This document shows, in pieces, positions 1 through 12,810 of a stretch of DNA of 64,000 nt. This stretch comes from Monoplex corrugatus (Eukaryota > Mollusca > Gastropoda > Littorinimorpha > Ranellidae). The notes under the pieces were generated by a model. It searched no databases and was not told the origin of the DNA. It saw only the letters and a list, made by a program, of their open reading frames with translations. Both the position numbers and the translations under genes were made by a program. The stretch's first letter is position 1, and the number at the start of each line of letters is the position of its first letter. The stretch is from NCBI GenBank assembly GCA_030674185.1, contig CM060307.1, positions 47,968,681-48,032,680 on the forward strand, written 5' to 3'.

Positions 1-149
1 AATTTTCTGACAGATTTCCTGAGCCTGCACAAAACCATATGCGCTGGCAAGGTCTTGAAACGGGGAAAGGGGAGAACGGACCTACCAAACACACCAGAAT
101 GGTAGAAACACTAATATTAAATTAAGCTGGACAGCGAACCGGCCAGTTT
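1..149 (-). repeat. SINE-body repeat, family R1 fragment
   Basis: Shares a core around 'gcgctggcaaggtcttga' and an ending 'ggccagtttttaa' with copies at 3615-3832, 13560-13735 and 15060-15262. A short inverse fragment lies near 62780. The copy at 15 kb continues into a tRNA-like head on the minus strand, which sets the orientation. It is cut by the window edge. Confidence 0.65.
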
Positions 150-288
150 TTAATCCTTTGACTCCCGCACCCTATCCATCAATTGCACACACAAAAATTA
201 ACCTTTTGATTCCCTCACCGGATGGCTTTGCTGGCATGGTTGACAATGCAGGATGCTGGTGGACAGGGTGTGTGAGTCAAAGGGTTAA
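150..288. mobile_element. TTAA-flanked MITE, 139-bp variant of the 193-bp family
   Basis: Begins TTAATCCTTTGACTCCCGC and ends in the inverse, sharing its right TTAA with the next element. The internal palindrome of the 193-bp form is reduced. TTAA borders point to mobilisation by a piggyBac-type transposase. Confidence 0.75.
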
Positions 289-477
289 CCCTTTAACTCC
301 CGCACCCTATCCACAAACTGCAAAAGCTTATCCCTCTGATTCCCTCACCCTATCCATCAGCTTCTTGTAGGAAGCTGGTGGATAGGGTGAGGAAGTTAGA
401 GGGTTAAGTTTTTGCTTTGTTAACATGGTTGACAATGCATGATGCTGGTGGACATGGTGCGGTAGTCAAAGGGTTAA
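285..477. mobile_element. 193-bp TTAA MITE, copy 1
   Basis: Exactly 193 bp from TTAA to TTAA. The terminal inverted repeats are the CCCTTTGACTCCCGCACCC type. The centre is a long palindrome (CTATCCA..AGCTTC / GAAGCT..TGGATAG) that itself is bounded by TTAA. Related copies are at 18752, 28333 and 35618. Confidence 0.85.
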
Positions 478-811
478 TGTAATATCCAAAAGAGCAGGGT
501 AACACCGTCAGGACTGCCCTTCACAGGACATTCAAAACAAACACGCAAGTGAGAAAGACCTAAGAACACCTGACAACGAACAACAGAGGCCATTCCTGAA
601 ACATCATTGGGATACGAAGTAGAGCTGGCCCAGAGCAAACAGAAAACATTAGTTTTTGCCCCCACACGTCAACTGTATAGTAAGGAAGTAGGCCTAATGA
701 AAGATCATATTCATATAATTTTTCCCCAGTTCCGTATTTTTGTGGCTGACTTTGCTGTTTAGCCTAGTATCTGTTGATCTTGGTAAACTTCTTTCCTAAC
801 ATGCAGTATCA
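478..811. other. No gene seen
   Basis: Unremarkable sequence between the MITE pair and a local duplication. Short open frames here show no family resemblance. Confidence 0.5.
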
Positions 812-966
812 ACTTCGTCGTTCTTCACTCAATAAGTGACAATGCAACGATCACACTTTCCCTACGAACATGTAGCCTAAACGTAAATATTGACTTCGTC
901 GTTCTTCTCTCGACAGCCTAAGTAACAATGCAACGATCACACTTTCACTACGAACATGTAAACGTA
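812..966 (+). repeat. 81-bp tandem duplication
   Basis: Two diverged copies start 'acttcgtcgttcttc' at 812 and 893 and share 'caatgcaacgatcacacttt'. Differences are small indels and substitutions. Confidence 0.85.
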
Positions 967-968
967 AT

Positions 969-1084
969 CTATCCTTCTGCTTACTTAAGCTCGTCCTCAA
1001 CTTTAATCTATCCTTCTGTTTACTTTAGCTCGTCCTCAACTTTAATCTAGGCTATCCTTCTGTTTACTTTAGCTCGTCCTCAAC
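969..1084 (+). repeat. Three copies of a 39-44 bp unit
   Basis: 'ctatccttctg' begins at 969, 1008 and 1052, each followed by 'agctcgtcctcaac'. The second unit carries a 5-bp expansion. Confidence 0.9.
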
Positions 1085-1610
1085 CAAGTCGAGGATATTC
1101 AAAATCTTTGCGTATATTTATGTTTCCATAAATAGGATCTTTAACAAGTTTAATAGAGCGCCGAATATAGTAATATAATTTAGTCATACATTTACAATTT
1201 CCTGAGTTTAGTATAAATATGATATATTAATTAATTCATTTATAAATGTTAGTTTAAATTTCAAATATTCTGCTAAATCAACTTACAAATTAGATGATCA
1301 ATTAGTTTCATGTTTTAAATTATCATATAAAGAACAATTTTTTTTAAATTAAGAAATTTAACACTCTTTTTAAGAATAAAGTCAAGAACAATGACTCCTT
1401 TAGATGTCTGCGTCTTGAGGGTTTTTTCCCTTGTATCTGCTGTTTTGAGTGCTAGCGTTCAACTTGTAGTTGTTTATTGTTTTATTCAATTTACACTCAG
1501 ACTCAGAGTCTACAAAATGAAATTTTCTCAGCACGGACACGTCGTCCCGACATTGAAAAGAAACCAAAAATATAACTGATGTGAACCATATTAGCCTACC
1601 GGCTATTGTA
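1085..1610. other. AT-rich, no gene seen
   Basis: Strongly AT-rich between about 1140 and 1400. The short frame at 1391-1579 has no recognisable features. Confidence 0.5.
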
Positions 1611-2510
1611 TGATAGTCGCGTAATGTATCTCTGCAGTCTCAGCCAATAAGTCTGTATCTGGTATTATCTCTGTAGTCTGTATCTGGTATCTGGCATTAT
1701 CGCGACGGGTGAGGGTGTGCGCAGCTTTAGTAGGTTTACTGTTGGGATGATATCAGTCTTTTAAAGTTTTCAAGGGTTGGTGCTCTCACGATGTTTTCTT
1801 CCAGATGGTTCCAGTCTCTTATTGTACTAACAAAAAATGACTGAACTGCTCTGTCTGGCATCTACTGACTTGGAATGTTCTTGTGTTATTTCTTACGTAA
1901 TTAGAGATCGCACTGATGGTATCGTACTGGTCGCCAGATGTTCGTGGCCTTATGAGTCGTCCTGGTTTGTGTGGAGTTAAATACTCAGCAGATGGTATGG
2001 CCGGTACCAACCCCTCAACCACCTTGTAGAGGAAGATTAGGCGTAGATCACGTCTGCGCTGTTGGAGTGTTGGCAGTTGCAGAGTATGAAGCATCTTGGT
2101 GATGGAGCCGGGTGTTCTGGATTTATAATCGCCGGTTATAAACCGGGCAGACAGGCGCTGCACTTTTTCTAGTTCGTCAATGTCTTGTTTGAGGTAGGGA
2201 CTCCATAATTATGATAGAGCCATACTCGAGGGCTGGTCTGATGACAGATAGATAGGCATTTTTCTTGCATTGGAGGGGGCAGAAACGCAGGTTTCTCCTG
2301 AGGAAGCCAAGGGTGCTGTGTGCTTTCTTGCAGATGTAGGCAATGTGGGTGCTCCATTTCAGGTCATCGGAGAGTTGAATACCTAGATAGGGTTTTGTGT
2401 GGATGTGCTGAAGGGGGGTGTTGCATAGTGAGTAGATGTAGTTGGTAGACTTCTGTATACTGAGGATGTAGCACTTGTTGTATCTCAAATGAGCCAGCTG
2501 CTGATTTCCT
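1611..2510 (-). mobile_element. CR1/L2-like LINE, 3' end of ORF2 and 3' UTR, decayed
   Basis: Minus-strand frames read as the C-terminal part of a non-LTR reverse transcriptase. They contain KPYLGIQLSDDLKWSTHI, SVIRPALEYGS, then across a frameshift QRLSARFITGDYKSRTPGSI and LPTLQQRRRDLRLIFLYK, and across another near 1845 RDWNHLEENIV, stopping at 1736. The thumb and C-terminal signatures are typical of CR1/Jockey-type elements. The catalytic palm (YADD) lies upstream and is absent, so the copy is 5'-truncated. The tail 1611-1735 holds short repeats of 'tctgtatctgg' and looks like a LINE 3' UTR. At least two frameshifts make it inactive. Confidence 0.85.
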
Positions 2511-2798
2511 TCATTCTTTGCATAGGCTATAACTTGGAATGCAAAATGTGGTGCTGAAGGTCTTGACATTTTGCAAGACTTGGGCAAGACAGAATAGTGC
2601 ACGTGATATTCGACTGTATCGAAAAAAAATTAGCAAAACTTTGACACATGCGGTGGTAGTACTTTGACGACTACCAGTTTGCCGCCATTTTTTCCCAAAC
2701 GATAGTACAGTAATCTCCCATGTTTTCCACACTTCTGAATAATAATTATATCAAAAATTGACAAAGGCCTGATTGTGAATAGTCCAATTGTTTTAATC

Positions 2799-2920
<122 letters not shown>

Positions 2921-3049
2921 GGTTGGTTTGTTGTTTTCGGGGAAAATAGGGAAACAGTAATACGTGTAATTTCATTGTAAGGTCCATGTTAAACGCATGC
3001 ACGTTGTTGCACTTGTACAGAATATTATCAAACTTAATGTCAAGTAACA

Positions 3050-3925
3050 AGAATCCCCGTGGGGATGCCGTGGGCTCTTTCAGCTTGAAGAATATCCCCA
3101 CCATCTGGAAATTCTGTGCTAGTAATGTCTTTTTTTTTCTGTCATTCCCTTTGTTTCTGCCTTGTTCCTTTGCTATCTGTCGCTCTTCCAAGCCTTTTCT
3201 GCCTTGCTGATCCGTTCACCAGAATGTGTTCTACAAAACCTTACAGGTATACTTTCTCTTAACATTGATAAATGAGTACATGTATTGACTGCACGTTTTT
3301 TATTTGTTTTTGTTTTCTTGTTTTGTTTTTGTTTTGTTTTGTTTTTCGGTTGTTGTTTTTTTAAGGAAATGTGATGCACACAATCACACAGAATGTTAGG
3401 TAAGTTAGCCAGTTTTTATATTCGTTTTAGTGTTCTTACCTAGTTATGTTTACATTTGTATGCAAACCTTCGAGAGACAAATTGGGCGGAATGGCCAGCA
3501 CCAGGGGCATATCCTTAAATCATGTGCGTGAATACATTGATATGCGTATTTATTTCTCTTCTTTGTCAACAAAGTATTATGTGGACCTACATTTTGTTTG
3601 TTTGTAGTTTGTTCAAGTGGGATTCATCGCACTCATACAATTTCATATGCGCTTCACCCAAATCTGTCAGCAATTATCTTGCATACTCCCTGAATCTGCA
3701 CGAAAGCCCATGCGCTGGCAAGGTCTTGAGATGGGGATGGGGTGGAAGAGACTCATTAAACACTAAGCTGACACTGCCAGAATGATGGCAACATTATGAT
3801 GGGCAGCAAACAGGCCAGTTTTTAACGTTGTGCATTTTGAAATGGTTATAGCCCCGGCCCTGATATGTCTCTACACAGTCAGCTGGGCTTTGTGAAACAA
3901 TAAGAATGATAAGTAACAACAAGCA
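3050..3925 (+). repeat. Composite dispersed repeat (R2 + linker + R1 + tail)
   Basis: 3050-3265 (R2, 'gaatccccgtggggatgccg') recurs at 58877-59065 (+), 20745-20945 (-) and 35965-36128 (-). The stretch 3365-3580 recurs at 59733-59850, and 3838-3925 ('cacagtcagctgggcttt') at 59876-59960. An R1 unit occupies 3615-3832. Either these are parts of one long unrecognised element, or a recurrent cluster of separate repeats. Confidence 0.7.
3300..3362 (+). repeat. T/G-rich (TTTTG)n simple repeat
   Basis: Irregular runs of TTTTG within the composite repeat. Confidence 0.8.
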
Positions 3926-4679
3926 TTGACAGAGTAACAGTAGATATTGACAACATACGACATGAAAATAGTATAAGAACTATAAGATCAGGAACAGGCC
4001 ATACATAAATAAGAGCAAAACAATATTAATGAATACAAGTCTTTACCACAAAAACAAACACGTTTGCACACACACGCACACACAAGGTGCTGAGCCAGAT
4101 TACACTCAGCCTATTAGGCGTGTGATCCTTGATCCATAATGATTCTCCTTCTGTCTCCCCTATACACTCGTACATACAGGATGCTGAGCCAGAGTATAAC
4201 ACACAGGACACTGAGCTAAGGTATAGGTCTACTCGTGCATGCATATAACCTTTGACCCAAGTTGTTATCCTCTCTGTTTCCTCTACATACACATCCACAC
4301 ACTCACACTATTGCAGATACCTACAGGACGCTAGTTCTGAGCCATTTGTTACAGAACATGATTGATTTTTTAAATGCTTAGTGTAACGATATAAAAATTA
4401 CAATTTCTGCACTAATGTGCAGCAGCTCAATGACACTTTTATCCAATTTATCCAGCATATCCGGCAAAACCTGCATCAGACGAGGAATTAATGATGGGAG
4501 ACAAAAGCTGCAGAACTCCAGGCTGCAGCTGATGTCAACAACATGAAATCATTGCATGGTGGACTACACACTGTGTAAGGACCAATGGCTTTTAGCTCAA
4601 CATTAATCCATACCTCTGATAACTTCATTCTGCTGATAGCAAAGGCTGACTTTGTATTATGTAGGCCGAGCTCAAACAC
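3926..4679. other. No gene seen
   Basis: Short CA-rich patches near 4060 and 4290, and a weak local duplication of 'gatgctgagccaga' (4090, 4180). No coding evidence. Confidence 0.5.
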
Positions 4680-7600
4680 ACCTCTAATAGGTCTCTGCTC
4701 ATTGTCGTCCTCGAAAAGGCCTGTGCTCATTGTCGTCCTCTAATAGGGCTGTGCTCATTGTTGTCCTCTAATAGGACTCTGCTCATTGTCGTCCTCTAAT
4801 AGGACTGTGCTCATTGTTGTCCTCTAATAGGACTGTGCTCATTGTCGTCCTCTAATAGGACTGTGCTCATTGTCGTCCTCTAATAGGGTTGTGCTCATTG
4901 TCGTCCTCTAATAGGACTGTGCTCATTGTCGTCCTCTAATAGGCCTATGTTCATTGTCATCCTCTGATAGGGCTGTGCTTATTGTTGTCCTCTAATAGGG
5001 TTGTGCTCATTGTCGTCCTCTAATAGGGCTGTGCACGTTGTCTTCCTTTAATAGGGCTGTGCTCATTGTCGTTGTCGTCCTCTAATAGGGCTGTGCTCAT
5101 TGTTGTCATGTAATAGAGCTGTATTCCTTGTCATCGTCTAATAGGGCTGTATTCATTGTTGTCCTCTAATAGGGCTGTGTTCATTGTCGTCCTCTAATAG
5201 GGCTGTGCTCATTTTGTCATCCTCTAATAGGTCGTGTATTATTGTCATCCTCTGATAGGGCTGTATTCATTGTTGTCCTCTAATAGGGCTGTGCTCATTG
5301 TGTCCTCTAATAGGCTGTGCTCATTTTGTCCTCTAATAGGGCGGTGCTCTTGTCATGTCGTCCTAATAGGGCTGTGCTCATTGTCATCCTCTAATAGGGC
5401 TGTGCTCATTGTCATCCTCTAATAGGCTGTGCTCATTGTCTCCTCTATTGGGCTGTGCTATTGTCGTCCTCTAATAGGCTGTGTTCATTGTCGTCCTCTA
5501 ATAGGCTGTGTTCATTGTCATCCTCTGATAGGGCTGTGTTTGTTGTCCACTAATAGGGCTGTGTCCGTCTCTTAATAGGGCTGTGCTCATTGTCGTCCTC
5601 TAATAGGCTGTGCTCATTGTCGTCCTCTAATAGGGCTGTATTCATTGTCGTCCTCTAATAGGGCTGTTCATTGTCGTCCTCTAATAGGTGTGTCATTGTT
5701 GTCGTAATGGCTGTGTTCATTGTCATCCTCTATAGGGCTGTATTCATTGTTGTCCTCTAATAGGGCTGTGTCATTGTCGTCCTCTAATAGGCTGTGTTCA
5801 TTGTTCGTCCTCTAATAGGGCTGTGCTCATTGTCATCCTCTAATAGGGCTGTACTTCATTGTTGTCCTCTAATAGGGCTGTGCTCATTGTCGTCCTCTAA
5901 ATAGGGCTGTGCTCATTGTTCGTCCTCTAATAGGGCTGTGCTCATTGTCGTCCTCTAATAGGGCTGTATTCATTGTTGTCCTCTAATAGGGCTGTGCTTC
6001 ATTGTCGTCCTCTAATAGGGCTGTGCTCATTGTTGTCATCTAATAGGGCTGTGCTCATTGTCTCCTTATAAGCTGTGTTCATTGTCGTCCTCTAATAGGC
6101 TGTGTTCATTGTCATCCTCTATAGGCTGTCTTATTGTTGTCCTCTAATAGGGCTGTGCTCATTGTCGTCCTCTAATAGGGCTGTGCTCGTGTTTCCTTAA
6201 TAGGGCTGTGCTCATTGTCGTCCTCTAATAGGGCTGTGCTCATTGTTGTCATTAATAGGCTGTTCATTGTCTCCTCTATAGGCTGTATTCATTGTTGTCC
6301 TCTAATAGGGCTGTGCTCATTGTTGTCCTCTAATAGGGCTGTATTCATTGTCGTCCTCTAATAGGGCTGTATTCATTGGTCCTCTAATAGGGCTGTGTTC
6401 ATTGTGTCTCTAATAGGGCTGTGTTCATTGTGTCCTCTAATAGGCTGTGCTCGTTGTTCCTTAAAGGCTGTGCATTGTTGTCCTCTAATAGGGCTGTGCT
6501 CATTGTCGTCCTCTAATAGGGCTGTGCTCGTTGTCTTCCTTTAATAGGGCTGTGCTCATTGTCGTCCTCTAATAGGGCTGTGCTCATTGTTGTCCTCTAA
6601 TAGGGCTGTTTCATTGTCATCCTCTACTAGGGCTGTATTCATTGTTGTCCTCTAATAGGGCTGTGTCATTGTCGTCCTCTAATAGGGCTGTTTCATTGTT
6701 GTCCTCTAATAGGGCTGTGCTCATTGTCGTCCTTTAATAGGGCTGTGTTCATTGTCTATCCTCTAATAGGGCTGATCATTGTCTCCTCTAATGGCTGTAT
6801 CACTGTTGTCCTCTAATAGGGCTGTGCTCATTGTTGTCCATGTAATAGGGCTGTATTCATTGTCATCCTCTACTAGGGCTGTATCATTGTTGTCCTCTAA
6901 TAGGGCTGTGTTCATTGTCGTCCTCTAATAGGGCTGTATTCATTGTTGCCTCTAATAGGGCTGTTTCATTGTCGATCCTCTATAGGGCTGTGTTCATTGT
7001 CATCCTCTAATAGGGCTGTATTCATTGTCATCCTCTAATAGGGCTTGTATTCATCAATGTTGTCCTCTAATAGGGCTGGGCTCATTGTTGTCCTCTAATA
7101 GGGCTGTGCTCGTTGTCTTCCTTTATATAGGGCTGTGCTCATTGTTGTCCTCTAATAGGGCTGTGCTTATTGTCGTCCTCTAATAGGGCTGTATTCACTG
7201 TCATCCTCTAATAGGGCTGTATTCATTGTCATCCTCTACTAGGGCTGTATTCATTGTCATCCTCTAATAGGGCTGTATTCATTGTCATCCTCTACTAGGG
7301 CTGTATTCATTGTCATCCTCTAATAGGGCTGTATTCACTGTTGTCCTCTAATAGGGCTGTATTCATTGTTGTCCTCTAATAGGGCTGTGTTCATTGTCGT
7401 CCTCTAATAGGGCTGTGTTCATTGTCATCCTCTAATAGGGCTGTATTCATTGTCATCCTCTAATAGGGCTGGTATTCATTGTCATCCTCTAATAGGGCTG
7501 GGCTCATTGTCATCCTCTAATAGGGCTGTGCTCGTTGTCTTCCTTTAATAGGGCTGTGCTCATTGTTGTCCTCTAATAGGGCTGTGCTTCATTGTCGTCC

Positions 7601-9384
7601 TCTAATAGGGCTGTATTCATTGTCATCCTCTAATAGGGCTGTATTCATTGTCATCCTCTATAGGGCTGTATTCATTGTCGTCCTCTAATAGGGCTGTGTT
7701 CATTGTCATCCTCTAATAGGGCTGTGTTCATTGTCTTCCTCTAATAGGGCTGTATTCATGTTGTCCTCTAATAGGGCTGTTTCATTGTTGTCCTCTAATA
7801 GGGCTGTGTTCATTGTCGTCCTCTAATAGGGCTGTGATTCATTGTCATCCTCTATAGGGCTGTATTCATTGTCATCCTCTAATAGGGCTGTATTCATTGT
7901 CGTCCTCTAATAGGGCTTGTTCATTGTCATCCTCTACTAGGGCTGTTCATTGTCTTCCTCTTATATAGGGCTGTGTCATGTGTCCTCTAATAGGCTGTCT
8001 TATGTCGTCCTCTAATAGGGCTGTGCTCATTGTTGTCCTCTAATAGGCGTTCATTGGTCATGTAATAGGCTGTGCTCATTGTGTCCTCTAATAGGGCTGT
8101 GTTCATTGTCTCCTCTAATAGGGCTGTGTTCATTGTTGTCTCTAATAGGGCTGCTTCATTGTCGTCCTCTAATAGGGCTGTGCTCATTGTTGTCCTCTAA
8201 TAGGGCTGTATTCATTGTTGTCATCTAATAGGGCTGTGTTCATTGTTGTCATCTAATAGGGCTGTGTTCATTGTTGTCATCTAATAGGGCTGTGTTCATT
8301 GTTGTCCTCTAATAGGGCTGTGTTCATTGTCGTCCTCTAATAGGGCTGTATTCATTGTTGTCATCTAATAGGGCTGGGTTTCATTGTCGTCCTCTAATAG
8401 GGCTGTATTCATTGTTGTCATCTAATAGGGCTGGGCTCATTGTCGTCCTCTAATAGGGCTGTGTTCATTGTCGTCCTCTAATAGGGCTGTATTCATTGTT
8501 GTCATCTAATAGGGCTGGGCTCATTGTCGTCCTCTAATAGGGCTGTGTCATTGTCGTCCTCTAATAGGGCTGGTATTCATTGTGTCCTCTAATAGGGCTG
8601 GCTCATTGTCATCCTCTAATAGGGCTGTACTCGTTGTCTTCCTTTAATAGGGCTGGCCATTGTCGTCCTCTAATAGGGCTGTGCTTATTGTCGTTCTCTA
8701 ATAGGGCTGTGCTCATTGTTGTCATGTAATAGGGCTGTATTCATTGTCGTCCTCTAATAGGGTTGTATTCATTGTTGTCCTCTAATTGGGCTGTGTTCAT
8801 TGTTGTCCTCTAATTGGGCTGTTTATTGTCATCCTCTAATTGGGGTGTGTTCATTGTCGTCCTCTGATAGGGCTGTGTTTATTGTCATCCTCTAATTGGG
8901 CTGTGCTCATTGTCGTCCTCTGATAGGGCCGTATTCATTGTCGTCCTCTGATAGGGCTGTATTCATTGTCGTCCTCTAATAGGGCTGTGCTCATTGTCGT
9001 CCTCTGATAGGGCTGTATTCATTGTCGTCCTCTAATGGGGCTGTGCTCATTGTCGTCCTCTAATAGGGCGGTGCTTGTTGTGTCGTCCTCTAATAGGGCT
9101 GTGCTCATTGTCATCCTCTAATAGGGCTGTGCTCATTGTCAATCCTCTAATAGGGCTGTGCTCATTGTCGTCCTCTAATAGGGCTGTGCTCATTGTCTTC
9201 CTTTCATAGGGCTGTGCTCATTGTCCTCTGGTAGGCATGTGCTTATTGTCCTGTAACAGGCCTGTGCTTATTGTCATCCTCTAATAGGGCTGTGCTCATT
9301 GTTATCCTGCTAAAGGGCTGTGCTCATTGTTGTCCTCTAATAGGGCTGTGCTCATTGTTGTCCTCTAATAGGGCTGTGCTCATT
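4680..9384 (+). repeat. 28-bp satellite array, about 165 copies
   Basis: Head-to-tail copies of a 28-bp unit, typically 'ggctgtgctcattgtcgtcc' plus 'tctaatag'. The main variants are gtgctc/gtattc/gtgttc and gtc/gtt, and a 'gctcgttgtcttcctttaatag' variant recurs at intervals. 28 is not a multiple of three and frames close often, so it is not coding. The outer parts keep a clean period while roughly 5200-8200 is full of one- and two-base losses. The right end stops abruptly at an R2 fragment (9385). Confidence 0.97.
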
Positions 9385-9440
9385 TAAACTGAAAGAGCCC
9401 CCGCAATCCCCACAGATAGTATATTTTCTGGTTGGATGAT
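9385..9440 (-). repeat. R2 fragment at the satellite border
   Basis: 'actgaaagagcccccgcaat' resembles the inverse of R2 (compare 36080-36115). Confidence 0.6.
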
Positions 9441-9454
9441 TAAGTGTATCTTTC

Positions 9455-9722
9455 AGATGAGATGATTCATCAAGGCCCTTGGTGCAGCATGCACTAGGTG
9501 CACGTTAAAGATCCTACAGCAATAAAGAAGTTGTCCTTGGCAATATCCATTTTCATTGATAAACAAAAATAATACAAACATAGAAAAAATAAAGCAAAAA
9601 AACAGAAAAGGGTAGCATGGCACTGTAGCGACACACTCTCCCAGGGATGGACAGCTCCAATTTCTGAAGATAAAATTCATTGTGTTCAAAACGAAAGAAA
9701 CAGAAGATAAATATAAAATCAC
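9455..9722 (+). mobile_element. SINE with 'gcacgttaaagatcc' core
   Basis: Contains 'gtgcacgttaaagatcctac' near 9499 and a second conserved block 'ctgtagcgacacactctccc' near 9625, then an A-rich tail. This is a layout I associate with molluscan SINEs. Confidence 0.65.
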
Positions 9723-9844
9723 TTCTCACATCTACTCATGGATGTATATTATGCACAAGCTTCGATTCTTATCTTCCTTTCAACGCCACAGCAAAAAGTA
9801 TGGATTAGGGTAGTCCAATCTTAGGGATGAGGCAATCTAAAATC

Positions 9845-10175
9845 TTTACATGCACAGTAGTCAAGTAGGTAAGATAACAGACTTTCAATTAGTGAAAGAT
9901 ACGGGGGTTGATCCTGCCTGACCTCCACCTGCCTGGTGAGTCATCATGTGTGCAAACCTGTTTAATGCCTAAATGACCTACCTGTGCATGTGCAAGCACA
10001 TCAGACATGCACATTAAAGATCCTTTTAAGTCATGTCCATTTCCTGTGGTTTACAGAAACAAGAAACCACCCAGCATGCACATCCACTAAGGACAGAGTA
10101 TGAAGACTTTGCTTCAACATAACATCTGCACAGTGTGGGCAAACATGCCCATCCAAGAAAAATCAGAACGGTTTT
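9845..10175 (+). mobile_element. tRNA-derived SINE
   Basis: A tRNA-like head (about 9855-9925) has an A-box-like 'gtaggtaagataac' and a B-box-like 'gggttgatcc'. The body contains 'gtgcaaacctgtttaatgcc', then 'gcacattaaagatcc' and 'acccagcatgcacatcc'. It shares the central domain with the preceding SINE, in the same orientation. Confidence 0.75.
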
Positions 10176-12800
10176 TAAGAATATAAAAGTATTTTACAAA
10201 ACGTTTTCTGAGGAAGAAAAAAGCAACAAAAAAAAGCTGACTCTCTCATGCAAACAGCAACACAGTAATTCAATAATATAATGACATTTTATTCTCTCAA
10301 CATAACAATGATGTGACACAGTGTGATGGAAGTTATGATGATATTAATGAAAATAAAAAAATAAATTCACAAGCAACTCAAAATGGGTAATGGGCAAGAA
10401 AAAAATGTACCATGGAAGTTAAAATAGACACCAAAACAAACTAAACAACGAATCTGAATGAATGTAATAATAAACCAAAAATACCAATCCAATGTTCACG
10501 ATCAGATCCAATGCAGAAAGTAGGCTACATGATGAAAAGATGCTATTTTCTAATATGAGCCATTCATAATGACCAATACTAAAACATAGAGCACAACAAT
10601 TAAATGATAGGACAATCATGATAAAAGAACCATACAACCAGAGCACGTTCTATGAACAAAATAATCCCAGCACCCCCTCCCCCCTCCACAAGACCTGGGC
10701 ATAGTACCCTCATGCATAGAAGTATAATTTGGTTGACAAAATGAATTTATACTTGGGCCTCATCCGATCATTTTTTTTAAAACCTACATTAGTTACCATT
10801 TTCTTTAGATATGAATAGGTTACAGAGTGAAACTACGGTGGCGCATTACAATTGTCATATTTAAGTATCAGCATGCAAAAAAAGTGGAAGCACCATACTC
10901 TTATTTGAAATCATAAGCAAATGCATGATTTCAACTGTAAATCTGTAATAAATCTGAGATTCAGATCGCCTTTATCTGAAAAAGCATGATGCAAGTTTTT
11001 CAGTCTCTCCACATTTCTGCCTTAATTCCAAAAAATGTAATATTTACAGTAACTTTTTGTTACAGCATTGGAGCTAAACATATTTTGTGAAATTAAAATA
11101 AATTATTTTGGTCTATCTAGTTTTAGAGTCTAAGCAGTCTATATAATCAGAGTTATACTTTCCCCAATGCTATTCACAAACTTGCAAAATAATAAGCATC
11201 ATTCTCTTTCTGTCATCACCTTGCCTTCATATGCACATCTGAACAAAATCTTGTTCAAAGTTCTAGTACTTGCAAACGACAGCACTGAAGGTGAGGTGAA
11301 TAGGATAGGATGTGGGGGACCTAGGACACCAGACTCATAATGCTGCACTAAATAGCTGCCATAACATCTGCGTCTGTCTGTTGTTAATAACATAAATACG
11401 TAAAATAATTATAGCCTTCACACAACATAATGAACAGTGATTATAAAGATTGCGAATTTGTCAAACAAACTTAAGAGTCAACAACTGGAAATGCCACAGT
11501 TATGATCACTTGCTGCCGTATATCTGTGCATAAAAATAAAGCACCTAATGTCAGATGTAAAAATTGACCACTCTTCATCCAGATCCACAACTCCCCATCC
11601 CATTATGCCTTTCCATTGAAATAAATTCCAAACAAATGGCACTCCTGAACCTGCTTCTGATGTTTCCACCGACCCGAAGTCAATCAAGCATCACTAGTGA
11701 TTAGTGCATACTTTTCAAGTTCCAATGAGTAATTTATTCAGTTTTACTTTTAACTTCATCTACACACATTCTGCTTACAACTCTGATTTTGAAATCTGGA
11801 CAATGTTGACATAACTGCAAAAGACTGATCACATCTAATCTGATTTGACAAGTTCAGTCGATTACAACTACACACCAGAATGAAAATCATTGTCCTAAAT
11901 TTTCTAAGGAAATCCCTATAGCGTAGCAAAGGACAACCACCTTTTTTCGGGAGTCCTTATATTTCAAATGGCACTGCTGCAAAACTCGAAGACCGCCAGG
12001 TTGTAGACTTTAACATTTCTTCTGTTTGTAGTCATTCTCAAAGAAACACTGAAGTTCATGAGTTACAGTCTGCTATTTTTTTAATGCTTTCAGTCTAGTT
12101 GAAATGAATCTTCAAGACTATTCCAGGTCCCTCCGAGGCTTTCACAACAATTTTTGTTTTGTTCTACTTGTTTTTGGAAGAGGAAGCTTTCGATGTAGGT
12201 CTTGTTTCTGTTTTTGGAAGAGGGGAATGTTGCTTATGTAAATGTAAATTGATCTCTTAATGCCAGAATATTCTGGAAGTACTAGAACAGCACAGGATTT
12301 AACTGTTAAGTCTTGGTTTGGTAATAATGCCAGCCTTAAAAGTTTGTGTTTCAAGTTTCTGTGGCCATGAATTCAGCAAAGGGAAGACACACAACATGGA
12401 AGTTGAACACAAATGGCAGTACTGTCTTAAATCTCCATGATACAGGTTTTGCTGACTGGCGTTAACTCCTGTGACCTGGAAAGTGACACTGCAAAGGATT
12501 TAAACAGGAATGCATGATAGGACAGTAATGGTTGCCTGAATGCCCGGGTCAAGCAATTATCTATATCGGGCATGGGATAAGCACTGCCACCTGCCTGCCA
12601 CCAGCAAGTGCAATATTTTCCTTCCAACTGCTGCGAACAGTTCAGTCATTCAGTCTTTTACACAGTATACGATCAACAACCAAAGCACACAGATCTCATA
12701 AAGTAACACTTAATGATACTGATGTTGTTATATATCATACAATGCAATTGACTTAATCAGTAAACAGTGGCCAATCAGAATGGAGCTCATAGTTTCTCAC
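10176..12800. other. No gene seen
   Basis: AT-rich sequence of about 2.6 kb without recognisable coding, tandem or mobile-element structure. Short frames (for example 10419-10646 minus) are hydrophobic by composition only. Confidence 0.5.
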
Positions 12801-12810
12801 TTTCTGGGTA

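Noticed and set aside
1611..1735. Direct 'tctgtatctgg' repeats as a CRISPR-like array
   Set aside because: Irregular spacing, eukaryotic context and position just after a LINE stop codon fit a LINE 3' UTR.
7987..8187. Open frame with repeated ALLEDDNE-type peptide in the 28-bp array
   Set aside because: The period is not divisible by three, frames do not persist, and the frame is a by-product of the satellite.
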